Numbered from the stretch's first letter, positions 16,603 through 25,817 are shown. The stretch: 64,000 nt of DNA from Mesorhizobium prunaredense (GCF_900156895.1 NZ_FTPD01000013.1:186001-250000), one strand, 5' to 3'. Notes: generated from the letters alone by a model not told the origin. Numbers and translations are program-made.

Positions 16603-17709
16603 ATGAAGACGTCGCTGATCGACCGCCGCGACTTCCTGAGGGCTGCCGGGGCAGGCTTTGTTGCCGCGATGGCGCCATCGGCATGGGCGAAGACGCTTGC
16701 CACCGACGCCGTCTTCGCCACCGCTTTCGTCAAGCGCGACGGCAGCTATGGCGCGGCGGTCCTGTCCGAGGCCGGCAAGGTGCTGCATGCCATCGACCTG
16801 CCCGCCCGCGGTCACGACGTCACCTTCGATCCGCTGTCGAAACGCTCGGTGGTCTTTGCCAGGCAGCCCGGCACTTTCGCGGTTGTGTTCGACCATACCG
16901 GCCGCGACGAGCCGCTGACCATTGCCAGCATCAGTGGCCGGCATTTCTTCGGCCACGGCGTGTTTTCGACCGATGGTGCGCTGCTCTACGCCACCGAGAA
17001 CGATTTCGACAATGCCGCCGGCGTGGTCGGCGTCTATGACGCGCGTGCGAAATTCAAGCGCATTGGCGAGTTCCCGACCTATGGCATGGGTCCGCACGAG
17101 CTTCTGCTGCTCGGCGACGGCAGGACGATTGCCGTCGCCAATGGCGGCATCGAGACGCATCCGGATTATGGCCGCGCCGAGCTCAACATCGCGACGATGA
17201 AGCCATCCTATGTTCTGGTCGACCGCCTTACCGGCGACCTTGTCGAAAAGCACGAATTGCCGCCGGCGCTGCACCAGCTTTCGATCCGACACATGGATAC
17301 CGACAAATCCGGAGCGGTCTGGTTCGGCTGCCAGTACAGGGGGCCGGGCAGCGATCGTCCGCTGCTGGTCGGCCGCGCCGCGCGCGGCAAGGATCTGCAA
17401 CTGCTCGACATGCCGCAGGACGTGCTCTCCGGCTTCAGGAACTACATCGGCTCGGTCGCCGCCAACCCCGCTGCCGGCACCGTCGCGGTGTCCTCGCCGG
17501 AAGGCAACTCGCTTGCGGTGATCGATGCGGCCAGCGGCCGCATCGTCGCTACCAACGCATTGGCCGAGGTCTGCGGCTTGGCGCCCGACGGGGCGAGCTT
17601 CATGGCGACGACCGGCACGGGGCAAATAGCCCAAGCCGGCGGCGCGACACGGTCCGAGCCGGACTATGTCTGGGACAATCACATGCTGCGCATCGACCAG
17701 GTCGCATAG
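16603..17709 (+). CDS. DUF1513 domain-containing protein, Tat-exported
   Basis: The predicted periplasmic protein has 368 residues. The N-terminus DRRDFLRAAGAGF is a twin-arginine (Tat) signal with Arg8-Arg9, so it is exported folded, usually meaning a bound cofactor or metal. The mature part looks like a beta-propeller: repeated blocks such as VTFDPLSKRSVVFARQPG, FFGHGVFSTDGALLYATEND and VAVSSPEGNSLAVIDAASGR. It begins 2 bp after the second imelysin and ends the cluster. The biochemical function of DUF1513 is unknown; iron-linked by context. Confidence 0.85.
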   Translation: MKTSLIDRRDFLRAAGAGFVAAMAPSAWAKTLATDAVFATAFVKRDGSYGAAVLSEAGKVLHAIDLPARGHDVTFDPLSKRSVVFARQPGTFAVVFDHTGRDEPLTIASISGRHFFGHGVFSTDGALLYATENDFDNAAGVVGVYDARAKFKRIGEFPTYGMGPHELLLLGDGRTIAVANGGIETHPDYGRAELNIATMKPSYVLVDRLTGDLVEKHELPPALHQLSIRHMDTDKSGAVWFGCQYRGPGSDRPLLVGRAARGKDLQLLDMPQDVLSGFRNYIGSVAANPAAGTVAVSSPEGNSLAVIDAASGRIVATNALAEVCGLAPDGASFMATTGTGQIAQAGGATRSEPDYVWDNHMLRIDQVA

Positions 17710-17890
17710 TGCGGCGCTGGTTCATTGACGGTTGTGGTCGCCGAAAGCTACCTCTTTCTGGGCGAGGTCGAAGCGAAGCCGCCAAACGATTTATGCATTA
17801 TCCCCTTGCAGGGACGAGCCATGGCAGGCACAGGGAAATTGTCTTTCGAACCCCCTGTGCCCCAAACGGGTGCTCCCAACCGGCCGCCTC

Positions 17891-18580
17891 ATGAAGCTGC
17901 TTGCCATCGATTGTGCCGCCAATCTCTGCGCCGCCTGTGTCTACGACGCGGCGGCCGGGAAGGAACTCGGCCGCTCGGTGCTCGATCTCGGCAAGGGCCA
18001 TGCCGAACATCTCATGGCTGTGATCGAACAGGCGTTGACGACCGGCGGCGCCGACTATGCCGGCCTCGGCGCCATCGCTGTCTCCACCGGCCCGGGCTCC
18101 TTCACAGGACTGCGCGTCGGCGTCTCGGCGGCGCGGGGCCTGGCGCTGGTGCTGAAAATACCGGCAATCGGGGTGACGACGCTGGAAGCGCTGGCGGCGC
18201 AAGCGAAAGCGACATTTCCCGGCCGCGCCGTGCTGGCCGCGCTCGACGCCGGCCGCGAGGAGATCCATGCAGCGCTTTACGACGAAGCATCCGTTTTGAT
18301 TTACGGTCCCGCGGTGACCACGCTTTCGCAAGCCGCCGCCATGGCGGCTGACAGGTCTCCGGTTCTGGCCGGCACGGCGGCCACGCAAATCGCCGCATCG
18401 GCCGGGCGCGCCTTCGACATCGGCCCGACAAGTGCCACTGCGGATATCGCAATCTATGCCCGGCTGGCCGCTACCACGGGTGAAGGCGAAAAGCCGAAAC
18501 CGCTTTATCTGCGCGGGGCGGACGCCAAGCCGCAGGCCGGGTTTATCCTGTCCAGGAAGAAAGCCGGGAAGAAAGACTGA
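17891..18580 (+). CDS. tsaB: tRNA threonylcarbamoyladenosine biosynthesis protein TsaB
   Basis: TsaB is the partner of TsaD in making t6A37 on ANN-decoding tRNAs. It has 229 residues from the ATG at 17891. The N-terminus MKLLAIDCAANLCAACVY and STGPGSFTGLRVGVSAARGLA are characteristic of the ASKHA-fold TsaB. The frame is open further upstream to 17732, but that stretch has no resemblance to the family. The stop overlaps the rimI start (ATG within TGATG), the conserved tsaB-rimI pair. Confidence 0.93.
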   Translation: MKLLAIDCAANLCAACVYDAAAGKELGRSVLDLGKGHAEHLMAVIEQALTTGGADYAGLGAIAVSTGPGSFTGLRVGVSAARGLALVLKIPAIGVTTLEALAAQAKATFPGRAVLAALDAGREEIHAALYDEASVLIYGPAVTTLSQAAAMAADRSPVLAGTAATQIAASAGRAFDIGPTSATADIAIYARLAATTGEGEKPKPLYLRGADAKPQAGFILSRKKAGKKD

Positions 18581-19074
18581 TGCGCATTCCTTTCCTCCAG
18601 CCGCGCCGCAGGGACTTTGCGCTCGAGCCGCTGACGATTGCCGACAGTGCGGCCCTGTCGGTGCTGCATCGCGAGGATTTCGTCCGGCCGTGGAGCGATG
18701 ACGAATTCGCCGCGCTGATCGAGCAGGACACGGTGTTCGGCTATGCGGCGCGCGAGACCGGCCAGGGTGCCAAGCCGCCGGTCGGTTTCGTGCTGGCGCG
18801 CCTGGCAGCCGGCGAAGGAGAGATCCTGACTGTCGCGGTGGCACGCTCCCATCGCCGCCAGGGGCTCGGCTGGCAACTGATGGATGCGGTGCTGCGCGAA
18901 CTGCATGCGCAACGCGCAGAGGCGCTTTTCCTCGAGGTCGACGAGACCAACGTCGCCGCGATCGCGCTCTACCGGCGGCTGGGATTCCGCGAGGTAGGCA
19001 AACGTGCCAACTATTACAGATCGCCCGAGCACGGCCCGACCGGAGCGCTTGTCATGCGCCGCGATCTTCGCTAG
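18580..19074 (+). CDS. rimI: Ribosomal-protein-alanine N-acetyltransferase RimI (GNAT)
   Basis: This GNAT acetyltransferase has 164 residues and is expected to acetylate the N-terminal alanine of ribosomal protein S18. The acetyl-CoA loop is VARSHRRQGLGWQLM, followed by LFLEVDETNVAAIALYRRLGF and the YYRSPEHGPTGALVM end typical of RimI. It is translationally coupled to tsaB. In several other rhizobia a fur/mur regulator gene follows here; in this window only palindromic repeats lie between rimI and plsC. Confidence 0.88.
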   Translation: MRIPFLQPRRRDFALEPLTIADSAALSVLHREDFVRPWSDDEFAALIEQDTVFGYAARETGQGAKPPVGFVLARLAAGEGEILTVAVARSHRRQGLGWQLMDAVLRELHAQRAEALFLEVDETNVAAIALYRRLGFREVGKRANYYRSPEHGPTGALVMRRDLR

Positions 19075-19121
19075 CGCATCGGCCCGCAAATCGGAACCGA
19101 TTTTCGGAAAGCACGATGCGC
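19074..19121. repeat. Palindrome GCGCATCG ... CGATGCGC with inner CCGAAAATCGG
   Basis: GCGCATC and GATGCGC form the outer arms, and the inner part can pair around ATCGGAACCGAT. The element begins inside the last codons of rimI. The related motif CCGAAAA/TTTTCGG recurs at 36504-36548. It may act as a terminator-like structure after rimI. Confidence 0.6.
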
Positions 19122-19148
19122 AGGTTGAGATGCGCAGATTAAAAAGCG

Positions 19149-19190
19149 CTAGAGCGTACTTTGGGCGTCCAGTTGGACGCGTCGCTCTAG
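19149..19190. repeat. Palindrome CTAGAGCG ... CGCTCTAG with inner GCGTCCA/TGGACGC
   Basis: The outer arms CTAGAGCG (19149-19156) and CGCTCTAG (19183-19190) are a perfect inverted pair. Inside, GCGTCCA-GT-TGGACGC forms a second stem. The same layout recurs at 42212-42253 and, degraded, at 39731-39772, so this is a dispersed repeat. It lies 27 bp before the plsC start. Confidence 0.75.
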
Positions 19191-19217
19191 CCAGAACTCG
19201 GATAGGGCCAAGAGCGG

Positions 19218-20018
19218 ATGATCGGAAAAATCAGGATCTTCCTGGCGCTGAGCCTCGTTGTCGCAGGCTCGTTGATCCTCGTGCCGTTGCAGATCCTGTC
19301 GATGAAGACCGGCCTCTGGCGCGAGACGTTCATCCTCAAGATTTGGCACCGGCTCATCATCCGGGCGCTCGGCATGCGCATCCATGTCAAGGGGACCTTG
19401 TCCAAACAGCGCCCGCTATTGGTTGCGTCGAACCACATCTCCTGGACCGACATCATGGTGCTGGGATCGATGGCCGACGTGACGTTCATCGCCAGGGCCG
19501 ACATGGCCGGCTGGCCGTTGATCGGCATGTTGTCGAAGCTGCAGCGCACCGTTTTCATCGAGCGCGAGCGCAAGCGTTCGTCGGGCGACCAGGCGAGCGA
19601 GATCGCCAGCCGCATGGCCGGGGGCGACGCCATGGTGCTGTTTGCCGAAGGTTCGACTAGCGACGGCAACATGATCCTGCCGTTCAAGAGCACGCTGTTC
19701 GGCGCCGCCTCGATGGCGATTTCGGAAGGGGCGGCCGAAAAGGTCTTCATCCAGCCGGTGGCGATCGTCTATACGCGCCTGCACGGCGTGCCGCTCGGCC
19801 GCAGGCACCGGCCGATTGCCGCCTGGATCGGCGACGAGGATTTGATGCCGCATCTCAATGTGCTGATGGCGGAGGGCGGGCTCGATGTCGAAGTGCATTT
19901 CGGTGAGCCGGTCGCCTTCTCCAAGGGCTCCAGCCGCAAGGAAACGGCCAGGCTGATGGAAAGTCAGGTGCGTGATATGGTGCAGGCGGCACTCGCCGAT
20001 CCGCGCCCGAGCCGGTAA
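19218..20018 (+). CDS. plsC: 1-acyl-sn-glycerol-3-phosphate acyltransferase (PlsC-like)
   Basis: This membrane-associated acyltransferase makes phosphatidic acid from lysophosphatidate, or acts as an ornithine-lipid OlsA-type enzyme. It has 266 residues. An N-terminal hydrophobic helix (LALSLVVAGSLILVPLQIL) is followed by the catalytic H(X4)D motif NHISWTD (His73, Asp78) and the acceptor-binding FAEGSTS motif. It lies between rimI and miaB, the usual rhizobial order. Which lysolipid it uses cannot be told. Confidence 0.85.
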   Translation: MIGKIRIFLALSLVVAGSLILVPLQILSMKTGLWRETFILKIWHRLIIRALGMRIHVKGTLSKQRPLLVASNHISWTDIMVLGSMADVTFIARADMAGWPLIGMLSKLQRTVFIERERKRSSGDQASEIASRMAGGDAMVLFAEGSTSDGNMILPFKSTLFGAASMAISEGAAEKVFIQPVAIVYTRLHGVPLGRRHRPIAAWIGDEDLMPHLNVLMAEGGLDVEVHFGEPVAFSKGSSRKETARLMESQVRDMVQAALADPRPSR

Positions 20019-20116
20019 GACGGAAAAGCTCCAGCGCTTTGCCCGTCCAAGGAGGCGCGGCGCTGTAAGGCAGAATCGTCTGTTTTTTGTCGGGGAAAGG
20101 CGTTAGAAGCCGCCAG

Positions 20117-21526
20117 ATGGAATTGAACACGATCGAACGGGACGACATCGATACTGCGACCGAAACTGCGGTCGCGCCGCCTGCCGCGAGCCGGAAGGTC
20201 TTCGTCAAGACCTATGGCTGCCAGATGAACGTCTACGATTCGCAGCGTATGACCGACGCGCTGGCCGCCGACGGCTATACTGCGACGGATACGATCGGCG
20301 AGGCCGATCTGGTGCTGCTCAACACCTGCCATATCCGCGAGAAAGCCGCCGAAAAGGTCTATTCCGAACTCGGCCGCATTCGTGAGATGAAGGCCGAACG
20401 GGCTCGTGCCGGCCGCGAGATGTTGGTCGGCGTCGCCGGCTGCGTGGCGCAGGCCGAGGGCTCCGAGATCATCCGCCGCTCGCCGTCCGTCGATCTGGTC
20501 ATCGGCCCGCAGACCTATCACCGGCTGCCCGACGTGCTGGCACGGGTGCGCGGCGGCGAAAAGATCGTCGAGACCGACTACGCCATCGAGGACAAGTTCG
20601 AGCATCTGCCGCAGCCGAAGCGCGCCGAGATCATCAGGCGCGGCGTCACCGCGTTCCTGACCGTGCAGGAAGGCTGCGACAAGTTCTGCACCTTCTGCGT
20701 CGTGCCCTATACCAGAGGCTCGGAAGTGTCGCGGCCGGTGGCGCAGATCGTCGCCGAGGCCGAGCGGCTGGCGCAAGCCGGCGTGCGCGAGGTGACGCTG
20801 CTTGGCCAGAACGTCAATGCCTGGCATGGCGAAGGTGAAAACGCCGAGGAATGGGGTCTTGGCCGCCTGCTGTTTCGGCTGGCCGAGATTCCTGGGCTGG
20901 CGCGGCTGCGCTACACCACCAGCCACCCGCGCGACATGGACGACGAATTGATCGCCGCCCACCGTGACTTGCCGGCGCTGATGCCCTATCTGCATTTGCC
21001 TGTGCAATCCGGCTCCGACCGCATCCTCAAGGCGATGAACCGCAGGCATACGGCAAAAGACTATCTGACGCTGCTCGACCGGATCCGCGCCGCACGGAGC
21101 GATATCGCACTTTCAGGCGACTTCATTGTCGGCTTTCCCGGCGAGACGGATGCGGATTTCGAGGCGACGATGGACCTTGTCCGCCAGGTGAACTATGCCT
21201 CGGCCTTCTCGTTCAAATATTCGCCGCGCCCCGGCACGCCGGGCGCGGAGATGGCCGATCATGTGCCGGAAGCGGTCAAGGACGAGCGCCTGCAGCAGCT
21301 GCAGGCGCTGTTGCTGACACAGCAGCAGGAGTTCGGCGCCAGCCTGGTCGGCAGCACCATCGACACGCTGATCGAGAAGCCGGGCCGTCAGCCTGGCCAG
21401 AAGGTCGGCCGCTCGCCGTGGCTGCAGCCGGTTATTGTTGATGAAAAGTCCGGCGAAATCGGTGAGATTATCCAGGTACGAATCACGAAGACGGGTTACA
21501 ACAGCCTGTTCGCCGAATTGGCCTGA
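20117..21526 (+). CDS. miaB: tRNA-2-methylthio-N6-dimethylallyladenosine synthase MiaB
   Basis: This radical SAM methylthiotransferase adds the 2-methylthio group to i6A37 of tRNA. It has 469 residues from the ATG at 20117. The UPF0004 domain has Cys35 in [17 protein letters not shown] and GCVAQAEG (auxiliary cluster). The radical SAM motif CDKFCTFC gives Cys187, Cys191 and Cys194, and a TRAM domain closes the protein. An earlier in-frame ATG at 20087 adds ten residues with no support. phoH follows, as in many alphaproteobacteria. Confidence 0.95.
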   Translation: MELNTIERDDIDTATETAVAPPAASRKVFVKTYGCQMNVYDSQRMTDALAADGYTATDTIGEADLVLLNTCHIREKAAEKVYSELGRIREMKAERARAGREMLVGVAGCVAQAEGSEIIRRSPSVDLVIGPQTYHRLPDVLARVRGGEKIVETDYAIEDKFEHLPQPKRAEIIRRGVTAFLTVQEGCDKFCTFCVVPYTRGSEVSRPVAQIVAEAERLAQAGVREVTLLGQNVNAWHGEGENAEEWGLGRLLFRLAEIPGLARLRYTTSHPRDMDDELIAAHRDLPALMPYLHLPVQSGSDRILKAMNRRHTAKDYLTLLDRIRAARSDIALSGDFIVGFPGETDADFEATMDLVRQVNYASAFSFKYSPRPGTPGAEMADHVPEAVKDERLQQLQALLLTQQQEFGASLVGSTIDTLIEKPGRQPGQKVGRSPWLQPVIVDEKSGEIGEIIQVRITKTGYNSLFAELA

Positions 21527-21552
21527 AGGTCTCGGCAGATGAGGAGAGACGG

Positions 21553-22602
21553 TTGAGCGCTGCGGAAGTGAAGAACCTGCCCCAGAACCTACCATCGGGG
21601 GCTTCGGATATGGCGCACATCGTTCTGACTTTCGACAATAACAAGCTTGCCAGTGCCCTTTATGGCCAGTTCGACGAGAATCTGGCCAGGCTCGAGCAGA
21701 AGCTTGGCGTCGATATCCGCTCGCGCGGCAACCAGCTGACCATCAAGGGCTCCGCCTCGGCGGCCGAGCAGGCGCGCCGCGCCCTGGATAATCTCTACGG
21801 CATTCTCCAGAAAGGCGCTGACATCGGCCAGTCGGACGTCGACGGCGCCGTGCGCATGGCGATCGCCGCCGACGACCAGCTGACGCTGCCGACGCTGGAG
21901 CGCAAGGGCAAGGTGTCCGCCGCCCAGATATCGACGCGCAAGAAGACGATCTATGCCCGCTCGCTCAACCAGGACGCCTATATGCGCGCGCTGGAGCGGT
22001 CCGAACTCGTCTTCGGCATCGGCCCGGCTGGCACCGGAAAAACCTTCCTGGCGGTCGCGCATGCGGCCATGCTGCTCGAACGTGGCATGGTCGAGCGCAT
22101 CGTGCTGTCGCGGCCGGCCGTCGAGGCCGGCGAGCGGCTCGGCTTCCTGCCCGGCGACATGAAGGAGAAGGTCGATCCCTATCTGCGGCCGCTCTATGAC
22201 GCGCTTTACGAGATGATGCCGGCTGACAAGGTCGAGCGGGCGATTGCCGCCGAGGTGATCGAGATCGCGCCGCTGGCCTTCATGCGCGGCCGCACGCTGG
22301 CGCACTCCGCCGTCATCCTCGACGAGGCGCAGAACACCACGCCGATGCAGATGAAGATGTTCCTGACCCGTCTCGGCGAGAATTCGCGCATGATCGTCAC
22401 CGGCGATCCGACCCAGATCGACTTGCCGCAAAACACCAAGTCCGGTCTGGTCGAGGCGCTCAGGATCCTCGACGGCGTCACCGGCATGGTGACGGTGCGC
22501 TTCAACGAAGGCGACGTCGTCAGGCATCCGCTGGTCGCCGAGATCGTCAAGGCCTACGACCGCGACGGCAAGCTGGCCCGGGGCCTGGGCGCCGAAAGCT
22601 GA
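21553..22602 (+). CDS. ybeZ: PhoH-like ATPase (YbeZ)
   Basis: This PhoH-family NTPase works with YbeY in ribosome and RNA metabolism. It has 349 residues. It probably starts with TTG at 21553, because GAGGAGA lies 5 bases before it; the first ATG is only at 21610. Walker A is GPAGTGKT (residues 157-164) and Walker B is VILDEAQNTTPMQMKMFLTRLG. The N-terminal ~100 residues are KH-like. It sits between miaB and ybeY, as in E. coli and most alphaproteobacteria. Confidence 0.92.
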   Translation: MSAAEVKNLPQNLPSGASDMAHIVLTFDNNKLASALYGQFDENLARLEQKLGVDIRSRGNQLTIKGSASAAEQARRALDNLYGILQKGADIGQSDVDGAVRMAIAADDQLTLPTLERKGKVSAAQISTRKKTIYARSLNQDAYMRALERSELVFGIGPAGTGKTFLAVAHAAMLLERGMVERIVLSRPAVEAGERLGFLPGDMKEKVDPYLRPLYDALYEMMPADKVERAIAAEVIEIAPLAFMRGRTLAHSAVILDEAQNTTPMQMKMFLTRLGENSRMIVTGDPTQIDLPQNTKSGLVEALRILDGVTGMVTVRFNEGDVVRHPLVAEIVKAYDRDGKLARGLGAES

Positions 22603-22614
22603 AGATGCAGCCTT

Positions 22615-23121
22615 ATGGCTGAGGACAAAAAATCTGCAGGCGGGGATCTTCCGGTTCCCGTCGACATCGATATAGCAGTCGAAGCGGGCGACTGGCCCGA
22701 TGAGGCCGCGCTGACGCGGCTGGTCGATCGCGCCGTTGCCGCCGCGTTTGCCGGAACCGGCGCGGCCGGCCGTTCCGAGCTCAGCATCGTTTTTTCTGAC
22801 GATGCCCATATCCGCAGTCTCAATGCGGGATGGCGCGGCAAGGACAAACCGACCAACGTCCTGTCTTTCCCGGCTTTTCCGCTCGCCAAGGGCGGTCCGC
22901 TGCCGCCCATGCTGGGCGACATTGTGCTGGCCGCCGAGACGGTTGCGCGGGAAGCCGCACTGGAAGACAAGCTTGTCGACAACCATATCACCCATCTCGT
23001 CATCCACGGCCTGCTGCATTTGCTGGGCTACGATCACGAGACCGACGCCGAGGCCGAAGAAATGGAAGCCGTCGAACGCGCAGCACTTGCAAGGCTTGCC
23101 ATTCCCGATCCCTACGCGTAA
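22615..23121 (+). CDS. ybeY: Endoribonuclease YbeY (rRNA maturation factor)
   Basis: This single-strand endoribonuclease is needed for 16S rRNA 3' processing and ribosome quality control. It has 168 residues. The zinc-binding motif is H-x3-H-x5-H in [11 protein letters not shown] (His131, His135, His141), preceded by NVLSFPAF, another family signature. It starts 12 bp after the ybeZ stop and is in the operon ybeZ-ybeY-ybeX-lnt. Confidence 0.95.
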   Translation: MAEDKKSAGGDLPVPVDIDIAVEAGDWPDEAALTRLVDRAVAAAFAGTGAAGRSELSIVFSDDAHIRSLNAGWRGKDKPTNVLSFPAFPLAKGGPLPPMLGDIVLAAETVAREAALEDKLVDNHITHLVIHGLLHLLGYDHETDAEAEEMEAVERAALARLAIPDPYA

Positions 23122-23148
23122 CTAAAAAGATCAAATGACCGGACGACG

Positions 23149-24222
23149 ATGAACGACAAACCAGAGACTGCCGCCCACCCAGACGCCGGCAGTGCGACCA
23201 AGCCATCCGAACAGACGGAAGAGGACTCTAGTCCGAGTACCACGACCGGCAGCTTCGCCAGCGAGCCATCGCCTGCCGGTCCTTCCCTGTTCGATCGCGT
23301 GCTCGGCCTGTTCAGGCAGCGCAACGGCACCAGCCTGCGCGAGGAGATCGCCGACGCGCTTGCCGAAACGGCGAGCGATGCCGGCGCCTTTTCGCCCGGC
23401 GAACGGGCCATGCTCAACAACATTCTGCGCCTGCGCGAGGTTCGCGTCGAGGATGTCATGGTGCCGCGCGCCGACATCGAGGCGGTCGAGATCACGACGA
23501 ACCTGGGCGATCTTCTGGGACTGTTCGAGCAGTCCGGCCATTCCCGCATGCCGGTCTATTCGGAGACGCTCGACGACCCGCGCGGCATGGTCCACATCCG
23601 CGACGTGCTCGCTCACATCACCAAGCTCGCCCGCGTCAGAAAGGGCAGGACGACCAGGAAAGCCGCCCCTGCCACGCTTCTCGATCTCGCCAAGGTCGAT
23701 CTCACGCGCACCATCGGCGACCTGACCCTAATCCGCCCGGTGCTTTTCGTGCCGCCGTCGATGCTCGCCTCCGACCTGATGGGGCGGATGCAGGCGATGC
23801 GCACCCAGATGGCGCTGGTCATCGACGAATATGGCGGCACCGATGGCCTGGTCTCGCTCGAGGATATCGTCGAGATGGTGGTCGGCGACATCGAGGACGA
23901 GCACGACGAGGACGAGCCGATGATCACCCAGACCGGCGAGGGCGTGTTCGTCGTCGACGGCAAGGCCGAGATCGACGATGTCGCCAAGATGATCGGCGAG
24001 GATTTCGCCGCCGGCGAGCATGGCGAATATGTCGACACGATCGGCGGCATGATCTTCAACACGCTTGGCCGGGTCCCGGCCCGCGGCGAAGTGGTGCAGG
24101 CCATCCCCGGCTTCGAATTCCATGTGCTCGACGCCGATCCACGCCGCGTCAAGCGTGTGCGCATCGTGGAGACCCAGAAAGGCGAGCGCCGGCGGCGCGC
24201 CGTCCGCGCCGAGCAGGCTTGA
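23149..24222 (+). CDS. ybeX: CBS-domain hemolysin family protein (YbeX/CorC-like)
   Basis: This cytoplasmic protein has two CBS domains (about residues 95-215, beginning MVPRADIEAVEI) and a C-terminal CorC_HlyC transporter-associated domain (about 235-330, with VDGKAEIDDVAKMIG and VDTIGGMIF). It has 357 residues and a Ser/Pro/Thr-rich N-terminal extension of ~45 residues. YbeX/CorC has been linked to Mg/Co efflux and to ribosome assembly. It lacks the membrane DUF21 domain of larger paralogues. In most relatives lnt follows directly; here a pseudogene and a hydrolase gene intervene. Confidence 0.9.
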   Translation: MNDKPETAAHPDAGSATKPSEQTEEDSSPSTTTGSFASEPSPAGPSLFDRVLGLFRQRNGTSLREEIADALAETASDAGAFSPGERAMLNNILRLREVRVEDVMVPRADIEAVEITTNLGDLLGLFEQSGHSRMPVYSETLDDPRGMVHIRDVLAHITKLARVRKGRTTRKAAPATLLDLAKVDLTRTIGDLTLIRPVLFVPPSMLASDLMGRMQAMRTQMALVIDEYGGTDGLVSLEDIVEMVVGDIEDEHDEDEPMITQTGEGVFVVDGKAEIDDVAKMIGEDFAAGEHGEYVDTIGGMIFNTLGRVPARGEVVQAIPGFEFHVLDADPRRVKRVRIVETQKGERRRRAVRAEQA

Positions 24223-24239
24223 AAGACGCCGCTCGCCCG

Positions 24240-24708
24240 ATGACGGTCGACGATCCGTTCAGCGCTCAACCCTGGGCGTAGTCATATTCTGCAAGGGCCC
24301 GCGCGCTGCATTGATCTGGCTTGAAAAGGCTTTCGGCTTCGAGCCGAGCATGGTGGTCAGCGACGCTGATGGCAGGCTCGTTCATTCCGAGATGCGGTTC
24401 GGTGACGCTACATCATCGTCGATTCCGAATGGGCCGACCATGTAGCCAGTCCCGCGTCGGTCGCCGGCAAGAACACGCAGTCGGTTTATGTGTGCCTCAA
24501 GGACGGCCTAGATTCCCACTGCGATCGTGCAAGGGCGGCGGGAGCCGAGATCGTCCAGGAGCCGGTTGACCAGTTTTACGGTGAACGGCAGTACAGGGCG
24601 CGCGATCCTGAAGGTCACGTCTGGACATTTTCCCAGACCGTACGCTTGGTTCCACGCGAGGAGGCTGAGCGGCTGGGCGATCTGCAGATCGTAGGCTCGC
24701 ACCGATAG
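24240..24708 (+). pseudogene. Glyoxalase/VOC-family protein, disrupted by at least two frameshifts
   Basis: Pieced across frames, the sequence reads MTVDDPFSAQP, then VVIFCKGPRAALIWLEKAF with DADGRLVHSEMRFGD, then YIIVDSEWADHV to the end DPEGHVWTFSQTVR. This is one VOC (glyoxalase/bleomycin-resistance-like) protein of about 155 residues. The ATG frame stops at TAG after 13 codons (24279-24281). The second part then runs in another frame until about 24406, where one base appears missing in GGTGACG(G)CTAC, and the third part is in a further frame to TAG at 24706-24708. Unless both are sequencing errors, no intact protein is made. It lies between ybeX and a possibly foreign hydrolase gene. Confidence 0.82.
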
Positions 24709-24812
24709 TATCCTCGGTCTGAATTTCAGCAATGGGTGGGGAGCGGTCTCGAACTAAATGGTTTGCGAACCAATTCGTCTGGACGCTGTCCTGAGTACTA
24801 GGAGAATGGCTG

Positions 24813-25637
24813 ATGTCGTGGAAACTCGATGAGACCGTGGAAACATCCGCGGGCGCTGTGGCAGCGGGTCAATTTGGTAGTGGACCGGCGCTTGTGCTGG
24901 CTCACGGCTGGCCGTGGTCTTCGTTCTCATGGCATCGGATTATTCCAGACCTTGCAAGGCGGTATCGTGTCCACTGGTACGATATGCCCGGATACGGGCG
25001 ATCCGACAAAGGCGCGGAGCAGCGCACCTCACTCGATGTGCAAGGAGAAGTATTCGCCGAGATGCTCGCGCATTGGGACCTTGAGCAGCCCATCGTTGTT
25101 GCCCATGATTTCGGCGGAGCGACGACGCTACGGGCGCATTTGCTGCATGGTTGCGACTTCGAGCGGTATGTCCTGATGAATGTCGTCGCCATGCGCCCTT
25201 GGGGATCGGAGTTCTTCGATCATGTCGGTCGCCACGTGGATGCCTTTCTGGGCCTGCCGCCGCATATCCACAGAGCGGTCGTGGAAGCATATATCAAGGG
25301 GGCGATTGTAAATGACATCGCGCCCGGAGATTTCGAGAAACTTGTCGAGCCGTGGCTTGCCGAGGAGGGACGAGGAAGCTTTTATAGGCAATTCGCGCAA
25401 GCCGACGAAAAATATACCGCCGAAGTCGAGCCGGCGTTCGGGGATATCAGGTGTCCGGTAAAGATAATTTGGGGCAAGGACGATCCATGGATCCCGCTGG
25501 AGCGAGGCAAAGCGCTTCATGCGCTGATCCCGCAGGCATCGTTCGAAACACTGCCTGGCGTCGGTCACTTGCCTCAGCTCGAAGCCCCGGATCTCGTACT
25601 GGAGCGGCTGAACGCTTTTCTATCGCGCGCATTATAG
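24813..25637 (+). CDS. Alpha/beta hydrolase with Asp nucleophile (haloalkane dehalogenase/epoxide hydrolase-like)
   Basis: The product is 274 residues with the alpha/beta-hydrolase fold. The oxyanion motif is HGWPWSSFSWH and the nucleophile elbow is VVAHDFGGATTL, giving Asp rather than Ser. The acid lies in WGKDDPWIPL and the catalytic His in LPGVGHLPQLEAP. An Asp nucleophile with HGWP points to epoxide hydrolase or haloacid/haloalkane dehalogenase relatives, not esterases. Third-position codon use is visibly less GC-biased than in neighbours (many AT-ending codons), which with the disrupted gene next door suggests insertion into the ybeX-lnt operon. Substrate unknown. Confidence 0.8.
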   Translation: MSWKLDETVETSAGAVAAGQFGSGPALVLAHGWPWSSFSWHRIIPDLARRYRVHWYDMPGYGRSDKGAEQRTSLDVQGEVFAEMLAHWDLEQPIVVAHDFGGATTLRAHLLHGCDFERYVLMNVVAMRPWGSEFFDHVGRHVDAFLGLPPHIHRAVVEAYIKGAIVNDIAPGDFEKLVEPWLAEEGRGSFYRQFAQADEKYTAEVEPAFGDIRCPVKIIWGKDDPWIPLERGKALHALIPQASFETLPGVGHLPQLEAPDLVLERLNAFLSRAL

Positions 25638-25817
25638 TGATACACCGGCACGTGCGGTCTGCGCGACAATTCGCATGCGACAATTATCTTGCCGGCGTCA
25701 GTCGCCCCACCTATCCAGCAGACCTAATCCGGCACGCTGGCTGAAGCATGGCCGTTTGGAGCGTGGACTGCGGCCTGATAAATCTTCTGCCGTGATTCGC
25801 ACGACTCGGAAGCATCG

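Noticed and set aside
17732..17890. N-terminal extension of tsaB to 17732
   Set aside because: The extra 53 residues have no resemblance to TsaB; the ATG at 17891 gives the standard N-terminus.
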